Shown: positions 36,353-45,401, counted from the stretch's first letter. The stretch: 64,000 bases of DNA from CBDCFL01 sp965216135 (GCA_965216135.1 CBDCFL010000017.1:124001-188000); one strand, 5' to 3'. Program-made: numbers and translations. The notes: a model not told the origin generated them from the letters alone.

Positions 36353-37273
36353 ATGAGGCCGCAATTGGGCGACTGGGCGATCAATCTGATCCTGCGCGTG
36401 ATGATCGCTGCTTTGCTGGTCTTGCCCTACCGCTGGCGCGTGCCGGCGATGGGTTGGATCAACCGGCGACTTGTTGCGCCGATCGCCGGATATAACAAAC
36501 GCAGCGCGGCCAATCTGGACCTGATTTATCCGAGCATGACACCAGAGGAGCGCGCCAGGATAATTGCCGGTGTTGCCGACAACATGGGCCGCACGTTTAT
36601 CGAGAACTATTCGGCCCGCGATTTTCCGGCTCGCAGCCGCGATGCGGACCTTACCGGCCCCGGTCTGGTTGCCATCGAAAAGGCGCGCGATGCGGGCCAA
36701 CCGGTGCTGCTGGTTACCGGTCATTTCGGCAATTACGAAGCTCCGCGCGCCGCGCTTCTGGCGCGCGGGTTTGATGTCGGCGGCTTATACAGGCCGGCGC
36801 GCAACAAATATTTCAACCTCCATTATGCCGAGACCATGACCAGCCTTGGTGGGCCGGTGTTTGCCCAGGGCCGGCGCGGCACTGCCGGGTTTGTGCGGCA
36901 TCTGAAAACCGGCGGATTTCTGGTCTTGCTGTTCGATCAGGCCAACAACCGGGGCACCGATCTACCGTTTCTTGGCCGCCCGGCCAGAACAGCGCTGTCG
37001 GCCGCGCAGCTTGCGCTGCGCTATAATGCGCTGCTGGTGCCGTTTTACGGCATTCGCCAGCGCGATGGGTTGTCATTTAAAAACATCTTGGAAGCCCCGG
37101 TCGAGCAGAGCGACGCGGAGACCATGACAAGGGCATTGAACGCCAGTCTGGAAGCGCGCATTGCGGATAATCCTGAACAATGGCTGTGGGTGCACAGACG
37201 GTGGAAGCCCTACAAGCCTCGGCGTCAGCGCAGGCGCGCCGCGGCCAGGACGCGGCCCGGTCCGGCCGCCTGA
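36353..37273 (+). CDS. LpxL/HtrB-like lysophospholipid or lipid A acyltransferase
   Basis: 306 residues from the ATG at 36353 (MRPQLGDWAINLILRVMIAALLVLPYRWRVPAMGW); upstream codons in frame are not family-like. An N-terminal membrane segment is followed by the HxxxxE active site in VTGHFGNYEAPRAAL and by DQANNRGTDLPFLGRPA. The family adds secondary fatty acids to lipid A at the inner membrane. A paralogue lies at 55634-56509. The last 49 bp overlap the end of the convergent DUF1223 gene. Confidence 0.87.
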   Translation: MRPQLGDWAINLILRVMIAALLVLPYRWRVPAMGWINRRLVAPIAGYNKRSAANLDLIYPSMTPEERARIIAGVADNMGRTFIENYSARDFPARSRDADLTGPGLVAIEKARDAGQPVLLVTGHFGNYEAPRAALLARGFDVGGLYRPARNKYFNLHYAETMTSLGGPVFAQGRRGTAGFVRHLKTGGFLVLLFDQANNRGTDLPFLGRPARTALSAAQLALRYNALLVPFYGIRQRDGLSFKNILEAPVEQSDAETMTRALNASLEARIADNPEQWLWVHRRWKPYKPRRQRRRAAARTRPGPAA

Positions 37274-37929
37274 AGGATCACCACGATCGGAGATGTGCCG
37301 CTGATCTGCACCCGCATGTTCAGCGGCTGGCGGCCGTTCCAGTTGCCCACGATGTCCCAGGCGCTGACCGTGTTCACATAAGTCATGTCGCGCCCGGCAT
37401 TTTCGCCACGGCGAATGGATACGTCATAGGTCGGAATATAACGCACGATCTGGACCATTATGTCGCGCGGCAATCCCGGTTCGGGCTTGGCGCTGATCTC
37501 AAGGCGACCACCGCGCATAACCAGGCTAAGCTCAACACCCGGATCGGCCGCGACGGCGGTCGAGATTGCGTCTGCGACTTGCATGGGTCGATAGCCGATC
37601 ACGTGGGTGACACCGGCCACGATCATCTGCGGTGTGTAGATCGAACGTGAGCCTGCCGCATGAGCATAGCGTTTTTGCCGGGCGGTAAAGGCGGCATCGC
37701 CCATTGTGTCCTTCCAGCCGAGGTAGTCCCAGTAATCGACATGCAGGGCCAAAGGAATGACGTCGTCGCGCGTGGCGAGCTCGGCCAACAACGCATCGGC
37801 GGGCGGACAGGAAGAACAGCCCTGTGATGTAAAGAGCTCCACCACAACCGGATTCTGTTCGTCCGCCGGTGCGACAGCGGCCGACGCCATCCATGTCATT
37901 CCTGCCAAAACAGCTATCAAACCGCGCAT
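37225..37929 (-). CDS. DUF1223 (thioredoxin-like) secreted protein
   Basis: 234 residues from the ATG at 37929 (an ATG 9 bp earlier is in frame). Signal peptide of about 21 residues, then VVVELFTSQGCSSCPPADALLAEL with a CxxC pair, as in DUF1223. Later ALHVDYWDYLGWKD and SIYTPQMIVAG are family-typical. Likely a periplasmic redox or metal-binding protein of unknown partner. Its 3' end overlaps the acyltransferase gene on the other strand by 49 bp. Confidence 0.88.
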   Translation of the reverse strand: MRGLIAVLAGMTWMASAAVAPADEQNPVVVELFTSQGCSSCPPADALLAELATRDDVIPLALHVDYWDYLGWKDTMGDAAFTARQKRYAHAAGSRSIYTPQMIVAGVTHVIGYRPMQVADAISTAVAADPGVELSLVMRGGRLEISAKPEPGLPRDIMVQIVRYIPTYDVSIRRGENAGRDMTYVNTVSAWDIVGNWNGRQPLNMRVQISGTSPIVVILQAAGPGRVLAAARLR

Positions 37930-38159
37930 TGCTAACAATCCATCCGTTGTGGTTGAGCATAACTAAGCCACATGGCGTTGAACTGCCAATCAACGATTTG
38001 CGAGTGAGTGGTAATAATGGGTTTACCGAACTTGTGACATGGCGGGTTGATGTCATTGTGCACAATGGTATACAATTGCGGCACGCGCCCCTTGAACCCT
38101 GCATCCTGCTGCGGCAATAGACGGGTGCCAAGCCCCATAACCCATCAAAGAGGCCACCC

Positions 38160-40907
38160 ATGCCCATCACCGTCGGAAAAGACACATCGCAAACCCGCAA
38201 GATGCTGACCGGGGGCGGCGCGACGATAGCGTATTATTCGATTGCTGCAGCGGAAGCGGCGGGCCTTGGCGATTTTTCGCGCGTACCCGCGGCGCTCAGG
38301 GTGGTGCTGGAAAACATGTTGCGGTTTGAGGATGGCAAAACCGTCACCGTCGACGACATCCGCGCGTTTTCGGACTGGGCGTCCAACGGCGGCAAGAACC
38401 CGCGCGAGATAGCCTACCGCCCTGCCCGCGTGCTGATGCAGGATTTCACTGGCGTGCCGGCGGTGGTCGATCTGGCTGCCATGCGCGACGGTTTGAAAGC
38501 ACTCGGTGGTGATCCTGAAAAGATCAACCCGCTAAACCCGGTCGATCTGGTCATCGACCATTCGGTGATGATTGACGAGTTCGGCAACCCGCGCGCCTTC
38601 CAGATGAATGTCGATCGCGAATACGAACGCAACCTGGAACGCTACACATTCCTCAAATGGGGCCAGTCGGCGTTCAACAATTTCCGCGTTGTCCCACCCG
38701 GCACAGGCATCTGCCATCAGGTAAACCTGGAATATCTGGCGCAGACCGTTTGGACCGACCAAGATCAGAACGGCGAAATGGTCGCCTACCCCGACACGCT
38801 GGTGGGCACCGACAGCCACACCACCATGGTCAATGGCGCGGCGGTTCTGGGTTGGGGTGTTGGCGGTATCGAGGCCGAGGCCGTCATGCTGGGTCAGCCG
38901 ATCTCGATGCTGATCCCCGAAGTTGTTGGATTTGAGCTAACCGGCGCGATGACAGAAGGCACGACCGGCACCGATCTGGTGCTGAAAGTTGTCGAGATGC
39001 TGCGTAAACGCGGCGTTGTGGGCAAGTTCGTCGAATTCTTTGGCTCTGGGCTGGAAAACCTGCCGCTGGCCGACCGGGCGACGATCGCCAATATGGCGCC
39101 TGAATACGGCGCGACCTGCGGGTTCTTTCCGATCGACGCCGAAACCATCCGGTACCTGCGCAATACCGGGCGCGATGAGGATCGGATCGCGCTGGTCGAG
39201 GCCTATGCGCGCGAAAACGGCTTTTGGCGCGGGGCCGATTACAACCCGGTTTATACCGACACGCTGCATCTGGACATGTCCACCATCGTGCCCGCCATTT
39301 CCGGACCCAAACGTCCGCAAGACTTTGTGGCGCTGGACAGAGCCGCCGACAGCTTCTTTGGGGTCGTGGCGGAATACCGCGGCGAGGATGAAAGCGAGGC
39401 TGCCCATGACATGGCCTCGGAGGGTCCGGCACCCGATGCCAATGGCGACCCGCGCAAATCGGTCACGGTCGAAGGCGAAAACTACCGGCTGCGCGACGGC
39501 TCGGTGGTAATCGCCTCAATCACTAGCTGCACCAACACCTCCAACCCTTATGTGATGATCGGCGCGGGGCTGGTGGCGCGCAAGGCTGCAGCACTGGGGC
39601 TCACCCGCAAGCCCTGGGTCAAGACTTCGCTGGCACCAGGCAGCCAGGTGGTCAGCGAATATCTGCAAGCGGCCGGCTTGCAGGAGGATCTGGACAAACT
39701 CGGTTTTAATCTTGTCGGCTATGGCTGCACCACTTGTATCGGCAATTCGGGGCCGCTGCAGGCGGAGATTTCTAACTCAATCCATGACAATGATCTGGTC
39801 GCCGTCTCCGTGCTGTCGGGCAATCGGAACTTTGAGGGCCGGATCAGCCCCGACGTACGGGCCAATTATCTGGCCAGCCCGCCGTTGGTGGTGGCCTATG
39901 CACTGGCCGGTGACATGAATATTGACCTAACGACCGAGCCATTGGGTCAGGACAGGCAAGGCAACGATGTCTACCTGAAAGACATCTGGCCCACCAACTC
40001 GGAAATTGCCGAACTGGTGCAGCAGACCGTCACCCGCGCCGCGTTTCAGGAAAAATACGCTGAGGTGTTTACCGGCGACGAACAATGGCAGGCGGTCAAG
40101 ACCACCGACAGCCAGCTTTACGACTGGCCGACCAGCTCGACCTATATTCAGCATCCGCCTTATTTTCAGGGAATGTCGCCGGAACCCGGCAAGATTACCA
40201 ATATCGAAGGGGCGCGCGTGCTTGCGGTGCTGGGCGATATGATCACCACCGACCACATCTCGCCTGCTGGTTCGTTCAAAGAGACAACGCCTGCAGGTCA
40301 ATATCTGACCGAGCATCAGGTTGGCCCGCGCGATTTCAATTCCTACGGATCGCGTCGCGGCAACCATCAGGTGATGATGCGCGGGACATTTGCCAATATT
40401 CGGATCAAAAATGAGATGCTGGATGGGGTTGAAGGCGGCTATTCATTGGGCCCGGACGGCCAGCAGATGTCAATCTATGACGCCGCCATGGCCTATCAGG
40501 ATGCGGGCACGCCGCTGGTGATCTTTGGCGGCGAGCAATACGGTGCCGGGTCAAGCCGCGACTGGGCGGCCAAGGGCACCAGCCTTTTGGGCGTCAAGGC
40601 GGTGATTGCGGAAAGCTTTGAGCGCATCCATCGGTCTAATCTGGTCGGGATGGGGGTCATTCCGTTTGAATTTACTGGTGGAGAAACGCGCAAATCTCTG
40701 GGCTTGACCGGCGAGGAAACTGTCTCAATCAGTGGGTTGGAGGGCGATCTTAAACCATTGTCGAAGGTGACGTGCACAATCACCTATCCCAGCGGAATGG
40801 TCCGCGCGATTGAGCTGAAATGCCGGATAGATACCGAAGTCGAGATCGAATATGTCGAAAACGGCGGCGTGCTGCATTACGTGCTGAGGAACCTGGCGGC
40901 GGCGTGA
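38160..40907 (+). CDS. acnA: Aconitate hydratase A
   Basis: 915 residues, full length for the AcnA/IRP type. The 4Fe-4S ligand cysteines lie in ITSCTNTSNPYVM and in YGCTTCIGNSGPL; the C-terminal swivel domain has GGEQYGAGSSRDWAAKGT. It isomerises citrate to isocitrate in the TCA cycle. Monocistronic: 230 bp gap upstream, 480 bp downstream. Confidence 0.98.
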   Translation: MPITVGKDTSQTRKMLTGGGATIAYYSIAAAEAAGLGDFSRVPAALRVVLENMLRFEDGKTVTVDDIRAFSDWASNGGKNPREIAYRPARVLMQDFTGVPAVVDLAAMRDGLKALGGDPEKINPLNPVDLVIDHSVMIDEFGNPRAFQMNVDREYERNLERYTFLKWGQSAFNNFRVVPPGTGICHQVNLEYLAQTVWTDQDQNGEMVAYPDTLVGTDSHTTMVNGAAVLGWGVGGIEAEAVMLGQPISMLIPEVVGFELTGAMTEGTTGTDLVLKVVEMLRKRGVVGKFVEFFGSGLENLPLADRATIANMAPEYGATCGFFPIDAETIRYLRNTGRDEDRIALVEAYARENGFWRGADYNPVYTDTLHLDMSTIVPAISGPKRPQDFVALDRAADSFFGVVAEYRGEDESEAAHDMASEGPAPDANGDPRKSVTVEGENYRLRDGSVVIASITSCTNTSNPYVMIGAGLVARKAAALGLTRKPWVKTSLAPGSQVVSEYLQAAGLQEDLDKLGFNLVGYGCTTCIGNSGPLQAEISNSIHDNDLVAVSVLSGNRNFEGRISPDVRANYLASPPLVVAYALAGDMNIDLTTEPLGQDRQGNDVYLKDIWPTNSEIAELVQQTVTRAAFQEKYAEVFTGDEQWQAVKTTDSQLYDWPTSSTYIQHPPYFQGMSPEPGKITNIEGARVLAVLGDMITTDHISPAGSFKETTPAGQYLTEHQVGPRDFNSYGSRRGNHQVMMRGTFANIRIKNEMLDGVEGGYSLGPDGQQMSIYDAAMAYQDAGTPLVIFGGEQYGAGSSRDWAAKGTSLLGVKAVIAESFERIHRSNLVGMGVIPFEFTGGETRKSLGLTGEETVSISGLEGDLKPLSKVTCTITYPSGMVRAIELKCRIDTEVEIEYVENGGVLHYVLRNLAAA

Positions 40908-41389
40908 TGCGATGACCAAATTTGTTATCCGGCACGTCATTCATCGGTCTGACGATTGGATTTGCTTGACAATCTGCCAGCACGCAGCTTGGCCAGTTGC
41001 TAGTATTGGACGTCGCTGGTATTGTGTTGTTCGCGATTTACATGCTCGGCGCGTGCAAGGCCCGGCTAGGCCGTCGTGGTTGACCTGTTTGCTGAGCGAC
41101 GAACGGTCGGCTGGTTTGGTGGGCTGTCCATCGGGGCGTCGCAATGCCCGACCAAGGCATTTTTGGGATGCCAGTCACTGCTTTCACTGCAGCGGCGACA
41201 CCTTTTAAGAAATAAAGCGCGATCAGCCTGCCATTGTTGCGGGCAATTGTAGCGTAAATTGCAACAAATGCTCCGTTTTCTGCCCCATTATCACCAATAT
41301 TGCTTTCTACAAATTCACCATATCGAGCCGTCAGGGATGCACGGTTGGTTATGAAAATCTGGGCTTTGTGCCTTGCGGGATACCAAGTG
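40908..41389. other. Gap after acnA, partly AT-rich
   Basis: No recognisable gene. A minus-strand frame crossing 41200-41330 encodes IARNNGRLIALYFLKGVAA, which looks protein-like, but it has no family match I know, and it soon runs into unlikely sequence; it could be a decayed fragment. No terminator with a T-run was found. Confidence 0.4.
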
Positions 41390-41929
41390 ATGAAACGAAA
41401 TGCTGCCAAAAAAGTCTTCACGCTGATCATCAGCGCTGTGGTCGCTATTAGCTTTGCGACCAGTGCTGTGGCCAAATCGCGTGAATCGGTGCAACTGGTA
41501 ACTGCGGCTTACAAAGAGTGGGTCACCACCGAGGGCCGCACGTTGACTGACCGGGTGCGCATTCTGCTCAGGCCCAATATGATCGTCGTCAATTTGACCC
41601 ATGAGCTTGGAACGACCAAGCTGATCTATTCCGCCGATGGTACCGTGTTTCTTGGCGAACTGAGCGAAGTTGCCGGAACATCTGCGCGCGACAAGTGCCG
41701 CGTGCGCATTCGTTGCCGCTCTGGTGCTAAGAAACGCCAGCAGCCGACAATTGCGTCGTTTGAAGAGCAGATCGCTCAGCAACAGGAAGAGGCTGAAAGC
41801 GAAGATTCGGATGCCAACGAAGACGAATCCTCTGATGACGACGACGACGATGCCGGTGACGACGACGAAGATTCGGAAAAATCGCCGAACAACGGCAAGG
41901 GTCATGGCAAGGGCAAGGGACCGGGGTAA
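41390..41929 (+). CDS. Secreted acidic low-complexity protein, unknown
   Basis: 179 residues from the ATG at 41390 (MKRNAAKKVFTLIISAVVAISFATSAVA is a signal peptide of 28 residues). The middle part (about 30-110) is an ordinary globular-looking stretch with a Cys pair in DKCRVRIRCRSGAKK. From about 122 it becomes almost only Glu, Asp, Ser and Asn, with a run of about 14 acidic residues, then ends in a Gly-Lys-His tail (GKGHGKGKGPG). Acidic tails of this sort often bind Ca2+ or other cations, but no function is known. Not part of an operon. Confidence 0.7.
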   Translation: MKRNAAKKVFTLIISAVVAISFATSAVAKSRESVQLVTAAYKEWVTTEGRTLTDRVRILLRPNMIVVNLTHELGTTKLIYSADGTVFLGELSEVAGTSARDKCRVRIRCRSGAKKRQQPTIASFEEQIAQQQEEAESEDSDANEDESSDDDDDDAGDDDEDSEKSPNNGKGHGKGKGPG

Positions 41930-42153
41930 CACCGGCCCGCGCGCCATCGGTCTGAGATCGCTGCAAAGCTTTTCTTACACAATACAGCTCCGCGCTGACG
42001 CGCTGCGGCTCTAAGCCATACACTCTGTGCAGCGTCGCGCGATGCGACGAAATCGCGCTGGCGCATTGTTGTGAGTGCCTGCCATTAGCGATAGGACTGG
42101 GCGCACGCGTTAGCGCGGATCGCCATCGCGAATATAACATTTAGGCAAGCACC

Positions 42154-43593
42154 ATGATCGGCCCCCTGACACATTCCGATTTTACCATTCACGAGGTCGG
42201 ATCGGGCCGACAGATATCCGGGCCGGATCTTATCGCCTTAGCGCGGGTACGCGCCGCGCAATTGGGGGCGCATATCGGGCGGGAACGCCGCAATATCGTC
42301 ATCGCCCATGGTAATACGATCGACTTTTTCGCTGATCTATTGGGCATCTGGTGCGTTGGTGGCGTTGCCATTTGCATCAACCCCGGTCTGACCCGTCCGG
42401 AGCTGGAACTTGTCGCCGAATTCTCACGCCCGGCGGCCATCCTGACTGACGGTTCAATCGCTGATGTGGCGGATGTGGCGACCATCTGCACCTGGGCGGA
42501 ACCGGTTAGCGCCCCTGCCCCGCCGATGCACGCCGCTGGGCTGGATGACCCGGCGCTGATCCTGTTTACCTCAGGCACCACCGGCCAGCCCAAAGGCGTG
42601 GTGCATTCCCACCGCTCGCTGTTGGCACGGGTGTCGCTGAATGTCGCTCATCTCGAGGCCGATGTGCTGACCAAATCGCTTTGCGTTCTGCCGACCCATT
42701 TCGGCCATGGGCTGATCGGCAATTGCCTGACCGCGCTGGCCGCCGGGGGCACGCTTTACCTGTATCCCAACACCGGAATGGCCGGCGCGGCAGCCCTTGG
42801 CGCGGTCATTGATGAGCATGAGATCAGTTTCCTGTCGTCGGTTCCGTCCTTTTGGAAGCTTGCACTGCGCGTGTCGCCCCCGCCCGCGGGCGGAACCCTG
42901 AAGCGCATCAATATCGGCTCGGCACCGCTGGCTGGCGAGACATGGACGGATGTCATCAGCTGGGCCGGCGGGGCGGCGGGTGCCAATATGTATGGCATCA
43001 CCGAGACCGCCAATTGGATCGGCGCGGCCTCCTCCGCGGATTTCACCCCCGAGGACGGGTTGTTAGGCAGGCTTTGGGGTGGCGCTGCGGCGATCCGCTC
43101 AGGCGGCGGGACATTGGCCGAAAACGGCGCCGGAGAGATCATGGTGCGCACCCCGTCGCTGATGTCGGGGTATTTTCAGCGCCCCGATCTGAGCGCGCAG
43201 GTCCTGGTCGGCGGCTGGTATGCGACCGGGGACACCGGAACGCTGGATAACGGCGTGCTGCGCCTGACCGGGCGGGCCGGCAATGTGATCATTCAGGCCG
43301 GCATCAACATCCATCCCGAAGAGCTCGATCTGCTGTTTGAGCGTCACGACGATGTGGCCGAGGCCTGTGCATTCGGGCTGGACGATCCAGTCAGCGGCCA
43401 GGCAGTGGCGCTTGCGGTGACGCTCAGGGAAGGCGCGGCGGCGACGGGTGCCGATCTGGCGGACTGGGCGCAGAGCCGGTTACGCGCTGACGCGTTGCCG
43501 CAGCGCTATTTTGTTCTGCCCGAAATCCCCAAAACCGACCGCGGCAAGCTGAACCGGGCGCTGGTGGCCAAAGCCTGCGAGGCGGCGCCATGA
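42154..43593 (+). CDS. Class I adenylate-forming enzyme (acyl-CoA/ACP ligase-like)
   Basis: 479 residues. The AMP-binding P-loop is ILFTSGTTGQPKGVVHSH near residue 135; MYGITETANW is motif A5, YATGDTGTLDNGVLRLTGR the Asp-containing hinge, and the catalytic Lys is in PKTDRGKLNR near residue 468. It activates a carboxylic acid as acyl-AMP. It overlaps a GNAT gene (ATGA), followed by an acyl carrier protein, so the ACP is the likely acceptor of the activated acid. The acid is unknown. Confidence 0.9.
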   Translation: MIGPLTHSDFTIHEVGSGRQISGPDLIALARVRAAQLGAHIGRERRNIVIAHGNTIDFFADLLGIWCVGGVAICINPGLTRPELELVAEFSRPAAILTDGSIADVADVATICTWAEPVSAPAPPMHAAGLDDPALILFTSGTTGQPKGVVHSHRSLLARVSLNVAHLEADVLTKSLCVLPTHFGHGLIGNCLTALAAGGTLYLYPNTGMAGAAALGAVIDEHEISFLSSVPSFWKLALRVSPPPAGGTLKRINIGSAPLAGETWTDVISWAGGAAGANMYGITETANWIGAASSADFTPEDGLLGRLWGGAAAIRSGGGTLAENGAGEIMVRTPSLMSGYFQRPDLSAQVLVGGWYATGDTGTLDNGVLRLTGRAGNVIIQAGINIHPEELDLLFERHDDVAEACAFGLDDPVSGQAVALAVTLREGAAATGADLADWAQSRLRADALPQRYFVLPEIPKTDRGKLNRALVAKACEAAP

Positions 43594-44168
43594 GCTGGGC
43601 ACCCGGCCAGCCGGTACGCCTGACCACCAAGCGGTTTGTGATCCGCTCGATGGTGCCCAAGGACATCAACGCGACGTTCCTAAAATGGCAATCCGACCGG
43701 GAACTGCGCGCGGGCCAGAACCAGAAACCCGGCAAGGTCAGCCGCGATGAGGCGTTCAAAATACTGCGCCGCGCCGACAATGCGGCGGTCTTTTATCTGA
43801 TGATCGGGGCCAGCGTGGCCGAGCTGCCGGTCGGGTTCTTTGGCATCACCGCTGATCTGTCGGATCGATACGCCGAAACCTTCGTGGTCATCGGCAACCG
43901 TGACTATTGGGGCAAAGGCACGGTGCTGGAAGCGCGCGCGGCTTTGCTCGATTTTCTGTTCGATGACTTGGGGATGCACAAGGTTCTGGGCCGGGTTCAC
44001 GCCCGCAATCTGCCGTCGATCTTCAATTACAAGGCGCAGGGCTTCACCTGCGAGGCGGTGCTGCGCGAACAGCTCACCTCTGCCACAGACGGCAGCCGTC
44101 TCGATCAGCTGGTATTTGCGATCCTGGCCGAGGAATGGCGCGCGCAACGCGGTGGGGAAAGCCCGTGA
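43590..44168 (+). CDS. GNAT-family N-acyltransferase
   Basis: 192 residues of the RimJ/RimL-like GNAT branch: RLTTKRFVIRSMVPKDINATFLKW at the start, the acyl-CoA pyrophosphate loop in GNRDYWGKGTVLEARAALLDF, and HKVLGRVHARNLPSIFNYKAQGF near the end. In this context it may take the acyl group from the ACP rather than from CoA. Coupled on both sides by 4-bp overlaps with the ligase and the ACP gene. Confidence 0.85.
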   Translation: MSWAPGQPVRLTTKRFVIRSMVPKDINATFLKWQSDRELRAGQNQKPGKVSRDEAFKILRRADNAAVFYLMIGASVAELPVGFFGITADLSDRYAETFVVIGNRDYWGKGTVLEARAALLDFLFDDLGMHKVLGRVHARNLPSIFNYKAQGFTCEAVLREQLTSATDGSRLDQLVFAILAEEWRAQRGGESP

Positions 44169-44383
44169 GCCCGCGCGCGACCGAAATTCTGGCGCGGGCG
44201 CTTGGCTTGACCACAGACGCCGTCGGCCCCGATACCCGCCTGGGCACCGCCCCGCAGTGGGACAGCCTGGCCCATATGCGCATCATCCTGGCCATCGAAG
44301 CGGACCTGGGCCGTCAATTGCCCGCCGGGGATATATTGAGCGTCGCCGGTCCAGAGGACGTGGCGCGCCTGCTCAAGAGCTGA
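44165..44383 (+). CDS. Acyl carrier protein
   Basis: 72 residues from the GTG at 44165, which overlaps the GNAT stop (GTGA); an ATG start 30 bp upstream would lie inside the GNAT gene. The phosphopantetheine serine is in APQWDSLAHMRIILAIEADLG, helix 2 of the ACP fold. This is a specialised carrier, not the housekeeping AcpP, and completes a ligase-acyltransferase-carrier operon. Confidence 0.85.
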   Translation: MSPRATEILARALGLTTDAVGPDTRLGTAPQWDSLAHMRIILAIEADLGRQLPAGDILSVAGPEDVARLLKS

Positions 44384-44400
44384 CGCGGCCGCGCGCCAGC

Positions 44401-44440
44401 CTAGTTGTTGCCGATCTGGCCCCCCGTGGCAATCGGCATC
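44401..44440 (-). pseudogene. Degenerate duplicate of a gene 3' tail
   Basis: On the minus strand this reads GCCGATTGCCACGGGGGG...ATCGGCAACAACTAG, matching the last codons of the fragment at 44536 (ADCHGGQIGEN, stop) but with one extra base that shifts the frame. The 95 bp between the two tails hold no gene. Confidence 0.5.
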
Positions 44441-44535
44441 GCGGACTTCGCTGATGATTTGTAGGAGATTATTTGTTGAGCGACGCACGGAGTGCCGCCG
44501 ATCATCCAGCCGACTTGTACCAAATAATCGGCGGC

Positions 44536-44995
44536 CTAGTTTTCGCCGATCTGCCCGCCGTGACAATCGGCGCAGAACGGTGCCACCAGTTGCGGTGTGC
44601 CCTGCATGCACTGGGCCGGCTCATCGAACACACTTGCGTCGATCACCGCGTCCGGGATCCAATTGAAATAATCGATCAGGTCCAGATCGCCGGCGTTGGT
44701 TTCATAGAACAGATGCGGGCGACCCGAAGCCGAATACCAGGACTGGATGAAATTTTCTGGCCCGCCAAAATAGCACGCCATTGCATTGACATGTTCGTTC
44801 GATGGATTGAGCGACGAGTTCGGCGCAATGCCTGCCTTGCACGAACAGCCGTAACGCGACGGCCAGTCAGGATGAACCGATCTGCGCGCCGCCAGTGTCA
44901 GACTGGCGATTGTCTCGGGCAAATCGCAACGCGCGGTCGAGGCCAGCTGCGCAGCCGCGGGCGTCAGCGATATGTTGACCAGGTCCGGGGCGGAT
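44536..44995 (-). pseudogene. 3' part of an unknown Cys-rich protein gene
   Basis: Open frame without a clear start; a TGA lies just upstream at about 44996. It encodes residues such as LVNISLTPAAAQLAS, DWPSRYGCSCKAGIAPNSSLNP, HVNAMACYFGGPENFIQSWY and ends in FCADCHGGQIGEN. The CxxCH resembles a haem c motif but could be chance. The protein-like composition suggests a real gene that has lost its 5' part at the junction near 44990. Family not recognised. Confidence 0.5.
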
Positions 44996-45156
44996 CACCC
45001 GAAGGCGACAGGAAAGCCGAACATTTCGGCAAGACCGTCCACGCCTGGGACGCGCGTGCCGCCAACATCGCCGACGCCGCGGAGTTGAACGACGCCGGAG
45101 CCGATCTGGTGTTTTCCGAGGTAAGGGATTTTCGCGCCTGGGCGGTGGACGTCTAG
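44996..45156 (+). pseudogene. 3' part of a second unknown gene
   Basis: Plus-strand frame ending at 45156 with EHFGKTVHAWDARAANIADAAELNDAGADLVFSEVRDF; amphipathic and protein-like, but upstream of about 44995 the frame runs into the antisense of the Cys-rich fragment. This looks like a recombination junction joining the ends of two unrelated genes. Family not recognised. Confidence 0.4.
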
Positions 45157-45175
45157 CCAGCCACTCAGGCGAAAA

Positions 45176-45227
45176 TGGCGCACCCGACAGGATTCGAACC
45201 TGTGGCCTCTGCCTTCGGAGGGCAGGT
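45176..45227 (-). tRNA. 3' half of tRNA-Arg(CCG), probable attachment-site scar
   Basis: The minus strand contains the anticodon stem-loop CTGCC-CTCCGAA-GGCAG (anticodon CCG), a variable loop, T-arm ACAGG-TTCGAAT-CCTGT, acceptor strand CGGGTGC, discriminator G and encoded CCA. The D-arm and 5' acceptor strand are missing; the sequence changes just before the anticodon stem. A bare 3' half is what integration of an element into a tRNA gene leaves at the far end of the element. Confidence 0.85.
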
Positions 45228-45401
45228 ATTCTCGTTTCCTCTTGTATGTCAACGCCGGACTAAAACTACTGCACTCGCCGGAGAGAAAGTACCTCAGTTT
45301 GACAGGCATAGGTTTGTCCATAGACCCGCATAGCGGAGTGCCCCCGAATAGCGACGCAGTTGTGCGGGGCTGTGGTCAAACCGGGGGGCGTTGTTTGGGT
45401 T

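Noticed and set aside
41315..41947. Long minus-strand frame antisense to the acidic protein
   Set aside because: Val/Phe/Arg-rich translation is the expected antisense of the Asp/Glu/Lys-rich gene; the plus strand has a signal peptide and better start.
44536..44995. Calling the CADCH-containing fragment a cytochrome c
   Set aside because: One CxxCH at the very C-terminus, no signal peptide or axial ligand region, and the gene is truncated.
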